NCBI GenBank assembly: GCA_015680685.1
Contig: MNCI01015561.1
Location: 1,586,839 to 1,650,838 of the forward strand
Direction of reading: 5' to 3'
Origin: Gnetum montanum
Lineage: Eukaryota > Streptophyta > Gnetopsida > Gnetales > Gnetaceae
DNA length: 64,000 bases
The notes under the pieces were generated by a model, which was not told the origin of the DNA, did no database searches, and worked only from the letters and a program-made list of their open reading frames with translations. Positions 11,351 through 23,980 of this stretch are shown piece after piece (position 1 is the stretch's first letter; each line of letters begins with the position of its first letter). A program made the position numbers and the translations under genes.

Positions 11351-11781
11351 TATAAGTTCCTTTATCTTTTTCTGTAAATCTAGATTTTCTATTTTAGAAT
11401 ATTTTATCTCTAGTTTTGTTTAGATTTACTTTAGATATATTCTATTCATGTTTTCCTTATTGGTTTGCATGTGTTCATTGATAAATTTATTTTCTTTTCA
11501 TGCTATTTCAAATTTTTTTCACCGCCAATTGTGATTTTATATCATGTTGTGTTTTTCCCTTCTCTTAAATATTTTCTATTCAACATTTTATGCATGTGAA
11601 ATCCCTTTTTTCTTGATACCCATTGACGTTGGAAAAACATCTAACTTAGAATGTTGGATTTATCCTTTGATCCCTAAGTCCAATTTCACTTCGAGGAAGA
11701 TTATCCAAAAGATTAGTTTTTCCTAGATCATTTGTTGAACATGAACTACCTAGCTTAGTTTCATGTAGGTTGTGTTAATTT
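11351..11781. other. AT-rich stretch, weak coding traces on the minus strand
   Basis: Read on the minus strand, the frame of the neighbouring acidic ORF seems to run on across stops for about 300 bases, but I recognise no domain. Confidence 0.3.
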
Positions 11782-12814
11782 TCATTCATTATAATGATTC
11801 CTACCATAATAACTACCATCATAGTCATCATTATCCCATATAAAATCAAATTTATCATCATCATTAGTTATGCTCTCACTAAGAATGGCATCAAAATTCA
11901 CATTACTTTTATCAAATACAATAGCATCAAAATCACCAGAACGATAATCATGCTCACTATCTCCTTTAAAAAAACCACTACCAAGTTGAATTAAAATATT
12001 AGCATCTAACACACTAGCTTCTACATGAGGGATATTATGACTAGCTACAACATAAAGCTTAGAATCACTTATCTTTCCATGGCTTCTCCCATTTATCTTT
12101 GGTTCATCTTGATCTTTAACATGTGCTTGTCCAACATCATCAAAACTTGATGTGTTAAGAATTGAAATAGAAGTTCCCAAATCAAATGGTTTCTCCTATT
12201 TAAAGTAATCATTAATAACTTATTCATTCCACTTTTGAGGTTCCAACTTAAAAGATGAAATATCCTCCATGGTTTCATCAAAAGATTCATAAAAAATAGC
12301 ATCAAAACAATCAATTTTCCATATACCTTGGCTAGAAGACGCATCTATCTCTCATGAGATAATCACAACATCTCCTAGAATCTCCTTTCCCTTACCACAA
12401 GGTATTAAACAATTTAAAAAAGAATGAATATTGTACCTTCTATTATTACTCTTGATCCTTTTTGAGAAATTCACTTGATCTTTGCCTCTTCTTTGGCTTT
12501 GATCCTTAAGCCTCCTTGAATCATGAGGTTGGAACTCTTCTTGATCAATAGCATATACCATATTGGATTTTGAAGATCTTTTGATCTCTTTAATGAAGCT
12601 CTTAATTTTCTCCCTTAATACTTATAAGTCTTAAGCACTTTCTTACCCAATAAGAAATTATTGAGAACTTCTATTCTAATTAACCTCTAATTCATTAGAT
12701 CCTTTATCTTCCTTATTTTTTAATGGCTAGAAGATAACCTCTTCATTTGAGAGCATCCCTAAAGTCTTCCATGTTCTTGGCTAAATCCTAGACTAATTTT
12801 TTCTTGGATGTCAT
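11782..12814 (-). pseudogene. Unidentified acidic ORF next to an initiator-Met primer site
   Basis: An ATG at 12814 (minus) begins MTSKKKLV, a stop, then DLAKNMEDFRDALK. Further on are a basic stretch (SQRRGKDQVNFSKRIKSNN, about 12440-12500) and a long aspartate-rich tail (for example SGDFDAIVFDKSNVNFDAIL, about 11850-11950) ending near 11782. Frames change at least twice. The position about 0.45 kb after a primer binding site suggests a gag or accessory protein of an LTR element, but I do not recognise the family and assign no function. Confidence 0.4.
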
Positions 12815-13278
12815 ACTTGAAATTACAACACAATCCTAAGCAACACAAGAATGATAATACCCACAATCATTCTTCAAGTTATAAGCATAAAATATAAATA
12901 CCCCCAACCAATTTCACAAATATAAACACAATTTTCAAATACCCACAAGAAAATTCAAGGACATCAATAGTACTCACAACTAATTTTGGAGTATCCAAAT
13001 AGATTCAGCTCAAGATATTAAAATCCAAAATACAATTCTCATAATTCTTACAAATCCTAGTTATTTAAAGCTAACGGATATTTCAAACAATAATAATTTC
13101 CAAATACCTGATTCAATTGATCACCCAAACTAACCAAAATAAGTTTCATCAAACCCTAATTAAGTATGGAAGTTATACCAATTCAAGCTACAAACAAAAA
13201 TGGCATTAGAGATGAATGAATTCCTTGTGTGGGGATGTAGAGGGCTCTTCAACTGAAGTAAATTACCTTCAAACCTTT

Positions 13279-13289
13279 TCTCTAATACC
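13279..13289 (-). other. Primer binding site, initiator-Met type
   Basis: On the minus strand TGGTATTAGAG matches the usual plant TGGTATCAGAG site, complementary to initiator tRNA-Met, with one C-to-T change. It is preceded by CCTCACCA, a plausible LTR end. The LTR itself is not traceable beyond about 13460. Confidence 0.5.
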
Positions 13290-13499
13290 AATTTGGTGAG
13301 GACTAGGCTCCTAACATCCCAAATTAAAGTCAAATCCTACAAAATTCTCACAAGAACATACAATGGAAAAGAAGAAAAGTTACAAAATCTTGAATTTTTT
13401 AATGGCTATTGCTACTACTAGAAGTTAATTAATGCAGTCTTTAATGTTATGATTGACTACTAAATGAAAAAAAAATTATCTTTGGATTATGTTAATTAA

Positions 13500-14400
13500 T
13501 GGATTGTTAATTTTTTTCTGATATCAGGAAGTGAGTTCACAACATCCATCCATTCCATCAAACTCTATGAGGCTAAAGTGTGAGGTCTTTCCACAGTTGC
13601 AACTTATAGTAATAAATGATCTTGTTACTTAATAGACTTGGAATAGACCAAGTGACAATGGACAAGGGTATGACTTCAAGAAAATTTGTCATTTTTTATT
13701 TCCAACTTTTTTCTTGATTTTTATGATTCTTCTTCAGTGGTCACTCACCACTCCTATTGTCAACCATAACAAGAAGCATGTCTTTGCATGGTTTGATTTT
13801 CATAAAAAAACATTAAAAAAATAAAACATACACAAGAATTCAAAGAACATCCCTTAGCTAAAATAATGGACTACAAGTACTTGTTATGAAGCTGGAAAGA
13901 TATGTCACCTATGCCTGAACACACCCCTCTAACTAAGATCCTTCTTATCTTTCTTCTTGTATTTTCTTCTTTTCTTGGAATGGTGGTTGTCCTTTGGAAA
14001 TTGTCATGAAAGGATTAGGATATGATAATGCGAAGGTACTGAACGTGGATGGACTTTGTCTCAACTAAGGATAAGATGATATTAGATCATCTTAATCACA
14101 CACTTCACAAGGAATTAATGTGATTAGGATAAGAATCTCTAATCATTCTCTCTTTACCATCATTCCTATCTAACCATTGATGACCTTGTAGCCTATTATC
14201 ATTGTCAATTAATGTGTTTGTTAGGAAGTAACATAATTCTTAGATGATCTTTCATGTGAATTTGACTTTTAACTTATAATGACCATTGATCATCCTTGAT
14301 GCCTATGGACTTCTTATGATGAGAACATGCAAGGTTATCATAGGCATAAGCCTACTTTGAGAAGGATCCACTTGGATGTCATTTAATCTCCTTAAGTTAA
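13500..14400 (+). other. Second copy of the Athila-like 3' region
   Basis: Homologous in order to 1440-2340 (+) and 32000-33100 (-). It has the same CATCCATCCATTCCATCAAA block, a CCCCTCTAACTAAGATCCTTC block and the GCATAAGCCTACTTTGAGAA block. The integrase that should precede it is missing; the left end abuts the minus-strand element at about 13460. Confidence 0.65.
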
Positions 14401-14644
14401 ACTTCCTATCCCTCGGTAATTTCTCCAATCGATCTCATCAAGTTACATTTCACACATCTATCTTTGCTTTCTTTTGGCATTGTCAATTCATCCAACTCCA
14501 ATTCGTTCTCCCCTCCCAATGAAATTACAACCTTCTTCTATGTTTTTACTAGCCTTATATGTTTTTTTGACTTCCATTGGGCTTTTTCTCCATTTCCAAA
14601 CTCATCCAAAATTTCCAATTTTTCATATGTAAAAGTTGACTATG

Positions 14645-14700
14645 AATACTACATCGATGTAGCCTAGTCGACGTAGCTTTGTCGATGCAGTATAAAAATA
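14645..14700 (+). repeat. Palindromic motif cluster with TATA-like sequence
   Basis: CTACATCGATGTAG is a perfect palindrome (about 14653-14666). It is followed by AGTCGACGTAG, TCGATGCAG and TATAAAAATA (about 14690). The half-sites resemble those in the LTR U3 at 18340-18425. It may be a buried promoter or a motif shared by leader and U3. Confidence 0.5.
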
Positions 14701-15124
14701 ATGTATATAAATGTGACACTTAGCCATATTTGCATCATTTCTCATAAATGTAAGAGGAGTTTTTCAAATTTCCTAGAGCCCAAGAACCTTCCAAGCATCA
14801 TAACTCTTAAACTATTACCTAATTCAACCTTTTTTTTATCCTCAAGCTACTGGAGATAAGCTTTATGTCATAAGGGACATAAATGTTTTTTTATTCTAGA
14901 AAGTTTTTTGAAATTTTTCTGATTTCCCAAGGTTTACCCATTAAAATAACATTAAATTACTCATTCGAATAAGATTAAACCTAACAAAAAATCTTTGGTA
15001 GCTAACTAATAAAATAATATTAAAATAATATAACCCACCAAGATCACAAACAAGCCTAAGAATAACCCAATCTAATAAGAAAGACATTAAAAGAACTAAG
15101 GGTTATGAAGTAAAAAGCTAATCC

Positions 15125-18060
15125 TCGATAATTTTTTTGATCATAGATGGCACCAAAGAGAGGATCGTAGATAAGAGGGTCTTCCTAGCCAAGGGAGAAG
15201 TGACTAAGAGGAGGAAGGAACTGATAGTAACAAAGTTTTTTGAAATTTTCCAAACTCTACAAGATGGCATCAAGGAGAGGATAGCAGGTAGGAGGGCCTT
15301 CCCAACGTAGGAAGAAGTGACCAAGAGGAGGAAGGAGCCAACAACAATAACAAAAGAAGTCCTAAGAGCAAGCAAATGAGGCAACTAATGCAATGAGACC
15401 TCCCTAAGAGAAGCCAAAACTAGAATTTTTCTAATAGTTTTCCACTACAAAACTGGACCAATCCAAGTAGGATGAAGTCCCTAGGCTAAGGCCTAATCTT
15501 GAAGTTACCCTCATGGAGGCCTGCCTAGAGAAAATAAGAACCAATGAGGCTTAGAGTTCCATTCTCTAAGAATTGAACTTTGGTTGCTTCTTGGACTTGG
15601 TGCCAAAAGAAGTCTACACACAACTATAGGGGTCTCCCATGTGGCCCATTCTCTCCAATAGTGAAGAATGGTACATGGGGGAGATAAACCTCTTCTAGAA
15701 CAACTAATAGGAAGGTGCATCTTTAAAAATGAAAGACATCACTATTTGCTACTTGGTTGAGGCCATTGAAAAGATCCTTAATTTGTCTGACATTGGGGCA
15801 AAGTTGGTAGAAATTTTAACACAAGAAAACATCAAATCTAAGAAGAAATGGATCTTGAATTACTATGGAGTAGATTGTAAGAAGTATAGTGCTTTGATAA
15901 AGGTTGAGCATGCATATTTTACGATTATAGCCTATCACCTAAACCTAATGGTAAATCCTAGCAAAGTAACAACCTTCTTTGCCTAGGCATGTACTGCTCT
16001 ATGTAAAAAATTCCTAGTCAACCTTCCCCTAGATCATTTATCTAGAAATCATAAAGTTCTTTAAGGAAAATGAGAAGGCAAGGAGGATACTTCTTTTTTC
16101 GTGCCTTATTTGCAAGTTGTGCAAGAGGGGAGGGATAACATGTTATGCTAACAACATGGTTTACCATGCTCCTATAGCATCATGGCAAAAGATGATGAAG
16201 GAGAAGGCATCAACTAAGTTGTAAGAGGAGGAGATGCCACCACTGTCACCACCTATAGGAGAAACTACATTAGAGGTATTGTACCTGCAAAAAGACTCAA
16301 AAAGCTTTGGGAGTAGTAGGTGTAGTAATAGCAAGGCTCAATAGGTAATGGAAAGTCCTTGGTTTACCATCCATCCTTAAGCCATCTCAACAAGGTCACC
16401 AAGATCATAAGCTAGTTGGGATAGGAAACAACTCCACTATTCTTAGCTAAAAGAGATCAAGCACCCACAAGATCCAACCCAAGTATTTAAGAGGTCACGG
16501 TATCCATTTCTAAACAAAAATTGCTTAAAATTTTAGGGAATGCTATGACCTTCTCTATTAGATTGGAGAAAGATGAGGCTATGGATGTCCTAGTCATGCA
16601 GCACAAAGGCTGAGAGATAGTGGTAGAAGTGGCCAACAAGATGGTTGAAGCCTTGAATGCTCCTGTAGTAACCATACTAGACTTTGCCACAATGGTAGAT
16701 ATTCATGCATCTACAAGAGCAAGGAATGATCATTTAAGCACTACCCAACATGAAGTGGTGTTGGAATGATTGGTTGGAGCTAAGCAACTACTTCTAAAGA
16801 TCTTCAATTTTTCAGATGAGATCACTACGAACTAATCATAGTTGCTTGAGATAAAGGAAAAATTGCAAATTGCAAATGCTCAACTAAAGGTAGCCACTAA
16901 TGCTAATCATTAATTGGCTATCAAGGTTGTTGAGTTACATGCTTGTCTCTCAAATGCTATCATTCTTAGGCTAGAGCTTAATAGGGATGAAGCTTTCCAG
17001 TAGCTTTAGCATAGATTACAAGAGGTTGAGGATGCAAAAAAGGCTAATAGTCTTTGACATATCCTTATTAGAAGCTATAAATTTCAACACCAACAAGGAT
17101 TTGTCATCACTTGTTAGAAAGGATGACATGGTCTTAACCAAAGATAATCATCACTTGCAAAATGTTGAACAACAAAAGGACCAAATGGTTGAATTCATTT
17201 GCCAATAGCAAGAGAAGTTAGCCAAGGTTAATATAGATTTGGGAATATTAGTAGCAAAGAAGATGGAGGAAGTCTATGTACTTTGTCAAAAGATAGTCAT
17301 TGAGGTAGATGCTTGGAAGAATGAAGCCCTAAAATTTGAACAGGTGAAGAACCATTACAGGGACTAAGTCAAACTCCTTAAAGAGATCAATGAAAATAAG
17401 ATTTAACTAGAAAAGGCAAAGATGAATTAGGCCCTTCGGTAAATCCATCAATAAGGCAACATATGGTAGCCCATAGTTGATGGATTGAACATGTACAACA
17501 AAGCTAAAATATGCTCGAAGAAATTGTAGATCAAGGAGATGACCAAATACATGAAGCTTGCCAACCTCCATTACATAGACCTGGTGATATTGATAGTAGG
17601 AAGACTAAGATTTGAATTGGAAAAATAGATAGTCAGTTCCTATCTTCTTTATGAGATGGAATTCAAGCATCACAAAGAGACAAAAAAAGGTTGGAGACAA
17701 CCAAGGTAGAGCTTGAAGTTCATTGATAAATGATATGCTGTTGAGGACTTGTCCTGAAGGATGAATGACTATCATGAGTTTTAGATGCTAGTAAAGATGT
17801 TTGACATCAAATGTAAGCAGTTTTTAGCCTAGTTTATCAACACAAAGAAACTATTTCCTTCGATGCTATTCCCATGGGACATCTTTGCACTATGTCCATG
17901 TGGACTACTTATGATCCACATGGCAAGGAAGAAAAGATGAAAGTACTACTAGATGCTTTTAAACTCCTAGAAATAGTAGCAGTAGTGGCAGGCTACCCTT
18001 AATCTCCACCAACACTAGAACCTAGTGAAGGACCTTCAGGACCATAGGTGCCTCCACCTT
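15125..18060 (+). pseudogene. Long coiled-coil ORF in the 3' region of an Athila-like element
   Basis: Read across stops and at least one frameshift, this is one long protein of nearly 1000 residues. It has a basic N-terminal repeat (KERIVDKRVFLAKGEVTKRR and a second copy), a central part with NIKSKKKWILNYYGVDCKKY (about 15830), and from about 16480 to 17700 a helical, heptad-like region rich in Leu, Glu, Lys and Gln (for example LEIKEKLQIANAQLKVATNA, and MEEVYVLCQKIVIEVDAWKN near 17262). It ends in a proline-rich tail (about 18010). Most stops are TAG or TGA. It sits where Athila elements may carry an extra, env-like ORF, directly before the polypurine tract. No membrane segment or known domain is visible, so function is not assigned. 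The other two 3' regions of this family in the window lack it. Confidence 0.5.
15146..15355 (+). repeat. Direct tandem duplication of about 117 bp
   Basis: Two diverged copies, at about 15146-15235 and 15263-15355, share ATGGCACCAAAGAGAGGAT / ATGGCATCAAGGAGAGGAT and CTAAGAGGAGGAAGGA / CCAAGAGGAGGAAGGA. The frame stays open across both, so the repeat is part of the coiled-coil ORF. Confidence 0.8.
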
Positions 18061-18304
18061 TGGGCACTATTTGAGAAGTCATCATTTCTTTAGCAACTTT
18101 ACGAGTACCTGCTACAATTTTTGTAAAGTACCCAATTTTTTTGTAATGGATACTAATTTTTCCAATCCTTTACAATCTGGCACTTAAAGTTAGTAGAGTT
18201 AGTTAGCCAATCTATTTATCTTCTTGTTATTAAATTCCATACTTTTCCAAATTTTATAAGAAGCTCGATCCTACCTTTGTTCACTCAAGGATGAGTTTTC
18301 AGTT

Positions 18305-18317
18305 AGTCATAGGGATA
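18305..18317 (+). other. Polypurine tract
   Basis: AGTCATAGGGATA precedes the LTR start TGATGAG. It corresponds to the tract at 3092-3103, with one G lost to A. Confidence 0.6.
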
Positions 18318-19216
18318 TGATGAGTCATAAGTAGATAGTACACATTGATGGGCATGTGTCGACACAACCCCATCGACATATCCCCATTGATGCATGGTCA
18401 AATATGTTGATGCAGATGCATTGATGCTGATGGAGGTAGTAACCATATAAATGCGCTCATCATCTACATTTATGATAGAAATCATAACATAGCCAAGTTC
18501 TTATAGTTTATCCTTTCTAGAGTTAAAATATTTTCCCTTTGAGTGTCTACAGTGTAAATTTATGAGATTGTATAGTGCTTTATTTGAGTCCCTATGTACC
18601 TAAATGCATTGGCATGAATGACAATAAAGTTGAAATTTCCTACATTCATTGAATTACTTAGAATAATTTCCTCTTTACATTTAGCACTATAATTTCCATG
18701 TAATTTACATTTATGACTTTAAATAATTAATGCAAGTAATCATAAATGCATGAGTATGACCACTTCAAGCATAATGTATTCCACTTGGTAATCCTAGTAA
18801 TGGATATTTGGTGTGGTCAGTATTAGCCACTTAGTAACCCAGTAGTGTTAATATGAGTTTGGGATGTGTATAGCAAGTGGGGATGGTTACTCTACATTAG
18901 GATAGTTAGTGATTAGATTAGCTGATTAGTTAGATAATTAATTATTAAACCCTCATTTACTCATCTAATTGCTAGGATAAAAAATGTATCAAAATAATAT
19001 TTATAAAAATATATATCACGTACCTTAACTCATAATTAACCATACATACTAATAACACAAAAGTGTGAGTTAGAAAAACAATGATCATATAACTCCACGA
19101 TTCACTGTTTAGGACTATAGGCAACTTATGAGACTAAGTCTATGGAATTTGAGTAGATCACTAGTGAACTCTTGTGATTTGTATGATTGGGCATAGGGGA
19201 TACCTATTGCTCATCA
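18318..19216 (+). mobile_element. LTR of an Athila-like retrotransposon (about 899 bp)
   Basis: Starts TGATGAGTCATAAG and ends TTGCTCATCA. It aligns with the LTR at 3104-4160 over the TATA area (CCATATAAATGCG, about 18447) and the last 450 bases, including the core hairpin CCACTT/AAGTGG (18760-18765, 18875-18880). It has only one hairpin module. Its U3 has its own palindrome, GTGTCGACAC (about 18356), with CATCGA half-sites. CpG sites are largely gone. Confidence 0.8.
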
Positions 19217-20865
19217 CAAGGAGAAAGGATGATGTGCCATAATAAGTAAAAATAGTCTACAAACATCCAGATCCTTACGATTTAGAATTTACCTTCATAC
19301 TTTACCAAGATAAATAAATGTGATGAAGAGACTTGAAGGGTAATATTGTGTTGCCAATTGATCAACTAGAGTTATCAACGCTCATTACAATTTTGATGAA
19401 ACTAGGACTTGAAGCAATAGCCCTAGAATATGAAACAATTGATGAAATCTCTAGAGATTACAAATTTACAAAGTTTCATTCATGCAAGGATTGATTCATG
19501 GAGACTTACTAAGAGACTTCCATGGAATAAAAATAAAACTACAAGAATACTAGAGCATAAAATAGCAAATCATATACCATAGAAAACCTAGAAAAAAGAG
19601 TATATCAAAAGAAAGGAAACTAAAATATTTCACTTGATTATCATTGAAATGAATACAATGAAGATGAGTACACATAACCTGGCTACAAACACAAACTAGC
19701 CATGATGCACTCACTATGATAACATACACATAACTTCACTAACACAACTACTAGAGTTTTTGCTTCCTTAACCATAGAAAATATAATGAAGAAGATAATC
19801 TTCTAGGCTAAATTATAAATCTAAACTTTTTAACATAACCCTAAGGCTTTTTCCTAAAAACTCACTAAGAAAATTAGAAAAATCCGAAAAGGTGGAAGGT
19901 AAGGTTTACCATGTATATGTAACATAAACTAAAAAAATGACTTAATTAATTATACCAAAAGTACTAGTTCCTAACATCATTGACAAACTATTACTAACTT
20001 AATGTAAATCTATTTGTAGCTAATGTATGTAATGTAACATTATAAATGAAACCTTCCAACTATAAACTAATAAATAAAACATACTAAAATTTAACCTAAA
20101 CATGTAGTCTAATAACCAAGAAGAATTATAATAAAACTACTAATGTAACACAAGATAACATATAAATAAAACATAACTATTACTAACATATAAAAATACA
20201 TAATACATAATAAGATTATTCTCTACTATTAACCACATTATAAGATTACTATAAAGTATAGAAAAGTACCCAAGTTAGGTTAAAATATCTAATTATATAT
20301 GAAACAAAATAATAATACTATCAACTATCCTAGACTAACCAATAGTACAAGGTAGCACTAGCTATACTAAATATCTTTTAAAATACGAAGAGTATATACC
20401 ATAGTCAATGCATAACCACTTAAGAAGCACACAAACAAAAGTACTTATGGAAGTGATACCTCTAAGAATTAGCCACATACATGGTACTTATGACTCATTC
20501 AATTAGATCAATGCATAGACATAATATATCATAAACCATGAATAAAATGAAAGCATAAATAACATATCATCATACTACCATTATCATCCATATAATCTTA
20601 TTATAAATAACTATGCATAAGGTTATAAATAAATCAATGGATAAACATATAAATCATGTCAATGTACAACATGCAAAATATCTATCAAAGACATCTAGAT
20701 AACCATATAGAAAGAAAAAACATAGCAAGATCAAAATCAAGTAAGTGATACTAACTTAAGATGCATAAAAAAAGGGATATTATAATTTCTTTAGATTGAT
20801 AGATTACGCAAATGATGGTGATAGGAAAATTTTAATATTGGAATTATCATCTGACTAAATAATAT
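19217..20865. other. G-poor AT-rich stretch, nothing recognisable
   Basis: From about 19560 to 20760 the plus strand is strongly depleted in G. I found no ORF or repeat that I can name. Confidence 0.5.
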
Positions 20866-20869
20866 TGTG

Positions 20870-21330
20870 CATTTTTCTATTAACAATAAAGTCTATTTCT
20901 TAATATGGGAAATGAATCTCTTAGTAAACGGTAGATGTTTTGACTCAAAGTTGCATTATCCAAGGCCTTTCCAATATGGCATTGTTGTATGGAAAATCTT
21001 TTATAATCATAGACATAGCTTTAGATGGAATATATTGAAATCCTTATTGTGAATAACAATTTTCTTAAGTACATTGTATGAAATAACATTAGAACTTTTT
21101 GATCATCAACATGAATATAAGGCACTATGAACTCGCCAATTTTGATGGTAAGATCAACCATGGCCTTACAACCCTACCTAATAGAGGGATCAATTTTAAC
21201 ATCCTCTTATTTTTCACAAGATATTCTTGATTTATTTTTTCATTGTATTTTGTAAAGTTAGGAATTTGAAATTCATGTGCCCAAAAAGCTAATGGAATTA
21301 ATGAGTAGATGGGATGATTCAAAATCTAGT
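20870..21330 (-). pseudogene. Ty3/gypsy gag-protease remnant
   Basis: On the minus strand a block NNAILERPWIMQL, then STVY and EIHFPY, matches the conserved end of Tat/Athila-type proteases (NAILGRPW...ST-HQ--KFP). It lies at about 20900-20990. Upstream, VDLTIKIGEFIV (about 21140) fits the start of the protease fold, in another frame. The protease matures the gag-pol polyprotein. Several frameshifts and stops are present. Confidence 0.5.
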
Positions 21331-22480
21331 AAATATCTAACAACATGATCTCTATTTAAGTAACAACAAGCTTGCAAGCCTGTTCCTTCACCATTTACAC
21401 TTAAAAGGTGAATGCTGAAAGTTTTGCAACTAAATCCTATCCTTATGTAAGAGGATTCAAATAAATAAGAATTTTTTAAATGGAAGTAACATAAAAGGAT
21501 TCCATGATAACTAGTATAGTATGAAACAAATTAGTAGAATGATAGATTTATGTTGGAAAAGTATATTAAATAGATTGTTACTGAGTGATAGGGTAAATAG
21601 GAACATAATAGATAATATTGGAAAGATTTTAATTTTGAATGAAGGAAGAATTTTTGGTAATTAAAATAGATTACGTAGTATTATTGAAAGGAGAAGGAGA
21701 AGCATGATGGATGTAGATATCTATATGAGGATTGTGTTAAGAACTAGTCTCAAATACATGATATTGTAGGTTGGGAATAACATTTATGAGTAAGAAGCTT
21801 TTGAGAACCTATTATTAATATCATGGATAATATATGGTGTCCTCTTGGATTATTGTTCAAGAATTTTCATAAATTATTTGTTTTTTGATTTTTTGATGTG
21901 GTGTAGAATATTAAACAAGTAGTTTAAATTCTTCTTTAGTAATACTAATGTGATCATCATTTTGCTTATGATACTCATTAGATTTATTATTTTGCACCTC
22001 ATTTTCTTTTAAAATTTTTACAATTGAAATGCTTGTTTGTTTCTCCAATTTAGCTTTATAATAGCAATCATCTTCTTGATCATCTTATCAATTTGTATGA
22101 TGTAATTCAAAGCATGTGCTTACTTCTTATCTAAATGACTTCGCTCATTAGGATTAGGTGTAAATGAAAAGGTTACTATTCAACTTCCTACATGTCCATG
22201 TTGTGAAGTTCATCATTTGATATTTTAAGCCATACTTGATCTTTACATAGAAATTCATATACTTTTTATGATAAATTAGGAGATAAATTTCTTAACCTCC
22301 TATATTTCTTAGGAATTACACCTTAAGATCCTCAAGATTGACAAAAATATTGGACCTTATGTTACCTACTTACCATGGGTAAGATAAATGAAGACTTTTA
22401 TTTCTTTGTAGAAGAAAAAAATTTTTGTATAAATAATGTAGTAAAAATAATTATGTAATACTCCTATGATATTTAAAATA
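21331..22480. other. AT-rich stretch, nothing recognisable
   Basis: No coherent frame, repeat or RNA gene seen. Confidence 0.4.
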
Positions 22481-22483
22481 ATA

Positions 22484-22640
22484 GTGAGGGGTTATCCTAG
22501 AGGTAAGACTTTTAATTTAAAAGCTTCAAGTCACAGGTTCAATTCTAGTGGGCAATTCTAAGTTATATATCTTGTGGTATACTTATATTACAATTAATTT
22601 GGAATTTCAATAGTTTGCACACCCCCCTCTCACCAACCCC
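22484..22640 (+). mobile_element. tRNA-derived SINE-like unit
   Basis: A polymerase III type promoter can be read. The A-box-like TTATCCTAGAGGTAAGAC is at 22492-22509 and the B-box-like GGTTCAATTCT is at 22536-22546, at tRNA-like spacing. The unit begins GTGAGGGG and is followed by a non-tRNA body. The B box departs from GGTTCGANTCC by what look like C-to-T changes. No cloverleaf is complete, so it is not a functional tRNA gene. Confidence 0.5.
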
Positions 22641-23069
22641 CATCCAAAGAATGTTTAAAATTTTATTTTAGTTTCATTGTGCCAGTATTCTTACACCTTT
22701 GATTTATCCTTTAATATGCTTAATATTTATCATTTTATAATGATATGGAATTATTATCTTAACTTGACATGACACTTTATTAATGTTATTTTTCTTTTGT
22801 CAAGTCTTGTTCATTGTAATAATTCTTTAGCATGAGACCTTATATTTTACTAACTGTTATTATATCACTATTACTTTCTATATCTTACATCTAAATTATT
22901 ACATTTTTAATTATGCTACTAATCTTGTTTTCTCTAAATAAGAATAGGATGACTTCATTGGAAATAATATTTATCCTATTATCCTTAAGTCTCATGAGTT
23001 TCAATGTAAATTAGCAAATGAGTCTTAGGTAGGAAACTTTAGAACCCAATTATGGATCTTTGTGAATTG

Positions 23070-23082
23070 GGCTATAAATACA
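23070..23082 (+). promoter_or_regulatory. Possible LTR-type TATA box
   Basis: GGGCTATAAATACAAATAC is followed by a TTCTCTCTC pyrimidine tract, a pattern common in plant LTR promoters. I could not find LTR ends around it. Confidence 0.3.
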
Positions 23083-23814
23083 AATACAATGTTCTCTCTC
23101 TTAACCATTATTTCAATTAGTGTTTCATCTCTAAGTTTTGTGGATGTACCTTGAGTTTATAGTCTTGGAATGTTAGATTGGAACCTTTCCTAACTACAAA
23201 GGTTTCCTTTGACAATTTGAAGAAAGGTAGATGAGAAGTTTTGATTTCTTATTCATCTTGATTTTTATTCATTGATCACATGCTCTAAGATTTCTTTCAA
23301 CGTTCCATCTATTGTAACCTTTAAATTTGGCTATCACTTCAGCATTTTTTTAGCAATTTCCATTTACATTAAGATGAATCATGTTCAACTCACACTGGGA
23401 TAGTACTAATGACAAAAAACAGATAATGAGTCATGATAAATAGTTATTAGAATCATGGTTGAATATTCTTCTTTTGTTAGCATAATGTTAAGATCACAAT
23501 CCATTTACAATGTAGACTTAAAAACGTCAAGATCATAGTGAGGTAGGATCAAGGTTCACAAACAACTAATTAATGAATGCAAGTTCTATCAAGTTCATGA
23601 TGGACTTGTGATAGGATTTTTTTATTATAATCAATGAGAGAATACAAACCACAATAGACTTGTAGTTTACTTACACTCTATATTTTCTTACAACAAAGGT
23701 CATGATACAGTAGTAGTCAAAATTCAATAGTTATAAATCTATACTTAGTTATTAGGGTGATTCCAAGCAAAGCTCTTTAGAATTAATAGATCTTAGGAAA
23801 CTAGGGGAGTCCCA

Positions 23815-23980
23815 ATAGTTGCTACAAATGGGCTATACCTTAGATCCAAGTAAGGCATCTACTACACAAGAGCTATATCTTAGACCTAAGTGGTGCAAAT
23901 GCTAAAGAGAGTTTATAGTCTAGTTCTAAGTGGTATAGTAATCATAGAGTATCTATGACCTAGGAACAACTGGTAATTGG
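23815..23980 (+). repeat. Degenerate tandem repeat of about 45 bp
   Basis: Four units share GCTATA-CTTAGA-C-AAGTGG, for example ATCTTAGACCTAAGTGGTG and TAGTCTAGTTCTAAGTGG. The core CTTAG..CTAAG is self-complementary. Confidence 0.55.

Noticed and set aside
22484-22560. A tRNA gene
   Set aside because: A- and B-box-like sequences are present but no acceptor stem or anticodon arm can be formed.
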